From a bacterium (GTDB lineage: Bacteria > UBA9089 > UBA9088 > JAGUXG01), in the NCBI GenBank assembly GCA_020061965.1, contig JAGUXG010000152.1:1-5593 (forward strand): a stretch of DNA of 5,593 nt, in the 5' to 3' direction. Under the pieces are notes generated by a model that made no database searches, was not told the DNA's origin, and worked only from the letters and a program-made list of their open reading frames with translations. The translations under genes were made by a program, and so were the position numbers. Shown piece by piece: positions 4,328 to 5,593 of the stretch (position 1 is the stretch's first letter; every line of letters starts with the position of its first letter).

Positions 4328-5593
4328 TTAGATGCTTAATTATCTCCTTTTGATCGCCATTATTCTTAATAAGAAATAAGGCAAGTTGAAAGTGGTAACT
4401 TGCATCATTTGGGTTTCTGATGATTGCCTCCCTATAGAGCCTTTCTGCCTCCTTTTTCTTCTTTAGATGCTCACAAATCCTCCCCTGCTCAAACAATATC
4501 TTTTCATTCAATGGATTGAGTTTGCTGGCTTTTGCGAACTCTGTAAGGGCTTTATTGTAATCGGCCACAAAAAGAGATGACTGTCCCTTTTCTGCATATT
4601 CGCAAGATTGCCTCATCTGATTAGAGCAGAAAATGAATGGGATAAGAAGGATGACAAAAAATGGAGAAAACTTTGAAGCCGTCACTTCCTTCTTTTCATA
4701 ACTTGCGACCATTCCTAAGAATAGAAATGTAAGTGAAGAGATTCCAGGGATATAGAGGTCAAAGTCAAGAGACGAATGAACAAAGAAAGAAAACCCGCCA
4801 AGGTAGTAGCCAAGAAGATCATCTCTTTCTTTGGCTACTCTCCATCCCTTTTGCAGAAAACAGAAGGTAAGCCAGAGATACGAAATAAGACCAAAGATTC
4901 CAGCTTCAACCCCTATTTGCAAGAAGCCATTATGAGCATTTCTTGTCTCTTCAGATGAGGCTTCCTTATATTTAGAGTATGAATTGCCAAATTCTGCCAG
5001 TCCAACGCCGAGAGGATGTTCTCTGATGATGGTAATAGAGGTCTTCCAATAATCCACCCTTGCTTTTGCCGAACCTGGAATTGGAGTGAGAAGATGAATG
5101 AAGAGAATAAAAGAGAGGATAGACCACAGGATAGCCAACCTCTTTGATCTTATCATAAAAAATAGAGCTATGGTAAGACAAAGGGTGACAAACCCTCCAC
5201 GGGAACCAGAAAGATATAAGATATATAAATAGATGAGGGCAATGGGCCAGGTTTTCTTTGAGATAGAAATGGGAAGGATCAAAACAAGGTAACCAGCTAA
5301 GCTATTGGGATACATAAATGTGGAAAAGACCCTATCCGAACTTGCCCTGCCCATAAAGTCTTCTCCAAGTTGATACATCTCAATAAACCTCCTTGTCTCA
5401 GCAAGCCCCCAGAATTTCTGGTAAATGGCATAGAGGCTCACCAGGATGCCAGAAAAGAGCAGAACAGTTCTTATTGCCTTCTCTTTTGGCTGGCAGGAGA
5501 TAATAAGATAAAAGATAAGAAAGCAGGCCATAAACTCCGAAGCTATCTCAAAACCCCTGCCTTTTGAAACAAGGAGAGAGATGAGAAGGGATA
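4263..5593 (-). CDS. O-antigen ligase/polymerase family membrane protein with C-terminal TPR-like repeats (5' end outside window)
   Basis: Polytopic membrane protein of the Wzy_C/WaaL superfamily, which joins or polymerises lipid-linked glycans at the periplasmic face of the inner membrane. Residues are numbered from the ATG at 5531, but the frame stays open for 20 more codons to the window edge and that ATG has no properly spaced Shine-Dalgarno, so the true start is upstream. Seen: FMYPNSLAGYL (72-82), LSGSRGG (107-113), HPLGVGLAEFGNSY (172-185) and RNAHNGFLQIGVEAGIFG (197-214), with Arg111 and His200 at positions conserved in the family. About eight hydrophobic segments can be seen. After a last segment near 289-303 come TPR-like units: YNKALTEFAKASKLNP (325-340) and EAERLYREAIIRNP (361-374), followed by a third unit to about 410. 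It has no functional link to the transport genes downstream. Its last codons overlap the receptor remnant, so its C-terminus (YKWCDKYYR) may have been set by the rearrangement. Confidence 0.88.
   Translation of the reverse strand, partial: SLLISLLVSKGRGFEIASEFMACFLIFYLIISCQPKEKAIRTVLLFSGILVSLYAIYQKFWGLAETRRFIEMYQLGEDFMGRASSDRVFSTFMYPNSLAGYLVLILPISISKKTWPIALIYLYILYLSGSRGGFVTLCLTIALFFMIRSKRLAILWSILSFILFIHLLTPIPGSAKARVDYWKTSITIIREHPLGVGLAEFGNSYSKYKEASSEETRNAHNGFLQIGVEAGIFGLISYLWLTFCFLQKGWRVAKERDDLLGYYLGGFSFFVHSSLDFDLYIPGISSLTFLFLGMVASYEKKEVTASKFSPFFVILLIPFIFCSNQMRQSCEYAEKGQSSLFVADYNKALTEFAKASKLNPLNEKILFEQGRICEHLKKKKEAERLYREAIIRNPNDASYHFQLALFLIKNNGDQKEIIKHLKIASSLYPTKPIYKWCDKYYR

Noticed and set aside
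4972..5181. Short minus-strand frame inside the ligase gene
   Set aside because: It is in another frame of a gene with strong family motifs; the translation is not protein-like.
5529..5531. ATG at 5531 as the true start of the ligase
   Set aside because: No correctly spaced ribosome site is present and the frame stays open with hydrophobic residues to the window edge.

Overview
All genes in this window lie on the minus strand, so transcription runs from high to low coordinates. The source looks like a Gram-negative bacterium of moderate to low GC (by eye about 40-45%). The evidence is the C-terminal end of a TonB-dependent outer-membrane receptor, periplasmic binding proteins with Sec-type signal peptides, and a surface-polysaccharide ligase. 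An oxygen-sensitive radical SAM enzyme hints at an anaerobic or microaerophilic life. I cannot name the phylum. Short heptanucleotide tandem repeats, of the general kind long known from cyanobacteria and also found in other bacteria, occur at three places, and two of the three sites are inside or at the end of a coding sequence.

Layout, in the direction of transcription. Positions 5593-4263 hold an O-antigen ligase/polymerase-type membrane protein with C-terminal TPR-like repeats; its start lies beyond the window. It runs directly into about 45-58 codons of the C-terminal end of a TonB-dependent receptor (4327-4151), whose remaining gene is absent, so a rearrangement or assembly join lies near 4260-4330. 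Then follow a compact set of genes: a radical SAM protein (4138-3398), a BtuF-like corrinoid-binding protein (3398-2559), an ABC ATPase (2490-1657), an ABC-2-type permease (1660-920) and a second substrate-binding protein of the BtuF/FepB class (923-1, running off the window). Three of the four junctions overlap by 1-4 bases. The exception, between btuF and the ATPase, is filled by repeat DNA.

How the genes may work together. A TonB receptor tail followed by two helical-backbone binding proteins points to uptake of a metal chelate, most likely a corrinoid and perhaps also a siderophore. The ABC pair in the middle is of the DrrAB/NodIJ (ABC-2, usually exporter) type, not the BtuCD type expected for import. 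Either a BtuCD-like pair lies past position 1, or the operon joins import with export of a ligand. The radical SAM enzyme has no assigned substrate; its position suggests a role tied to the imported compound.

The most notable observations are: (1) the signal peptide of the second binding protein is encoded almost wholly by heptamer repeats; (2) the btuF stop codon lies in another heptamer tract flanked by a 12-bp direct repeat; (3) the receptor tail is fused against an unrelated gene; and (4) importer-type binding proteins flank an exporter-type ABC system. No gene-free stretch longer than 300 bases exists. I saw no tRNA, rRNA, CRISPR array, insertion sequence, riboswitch or convincing terminator.
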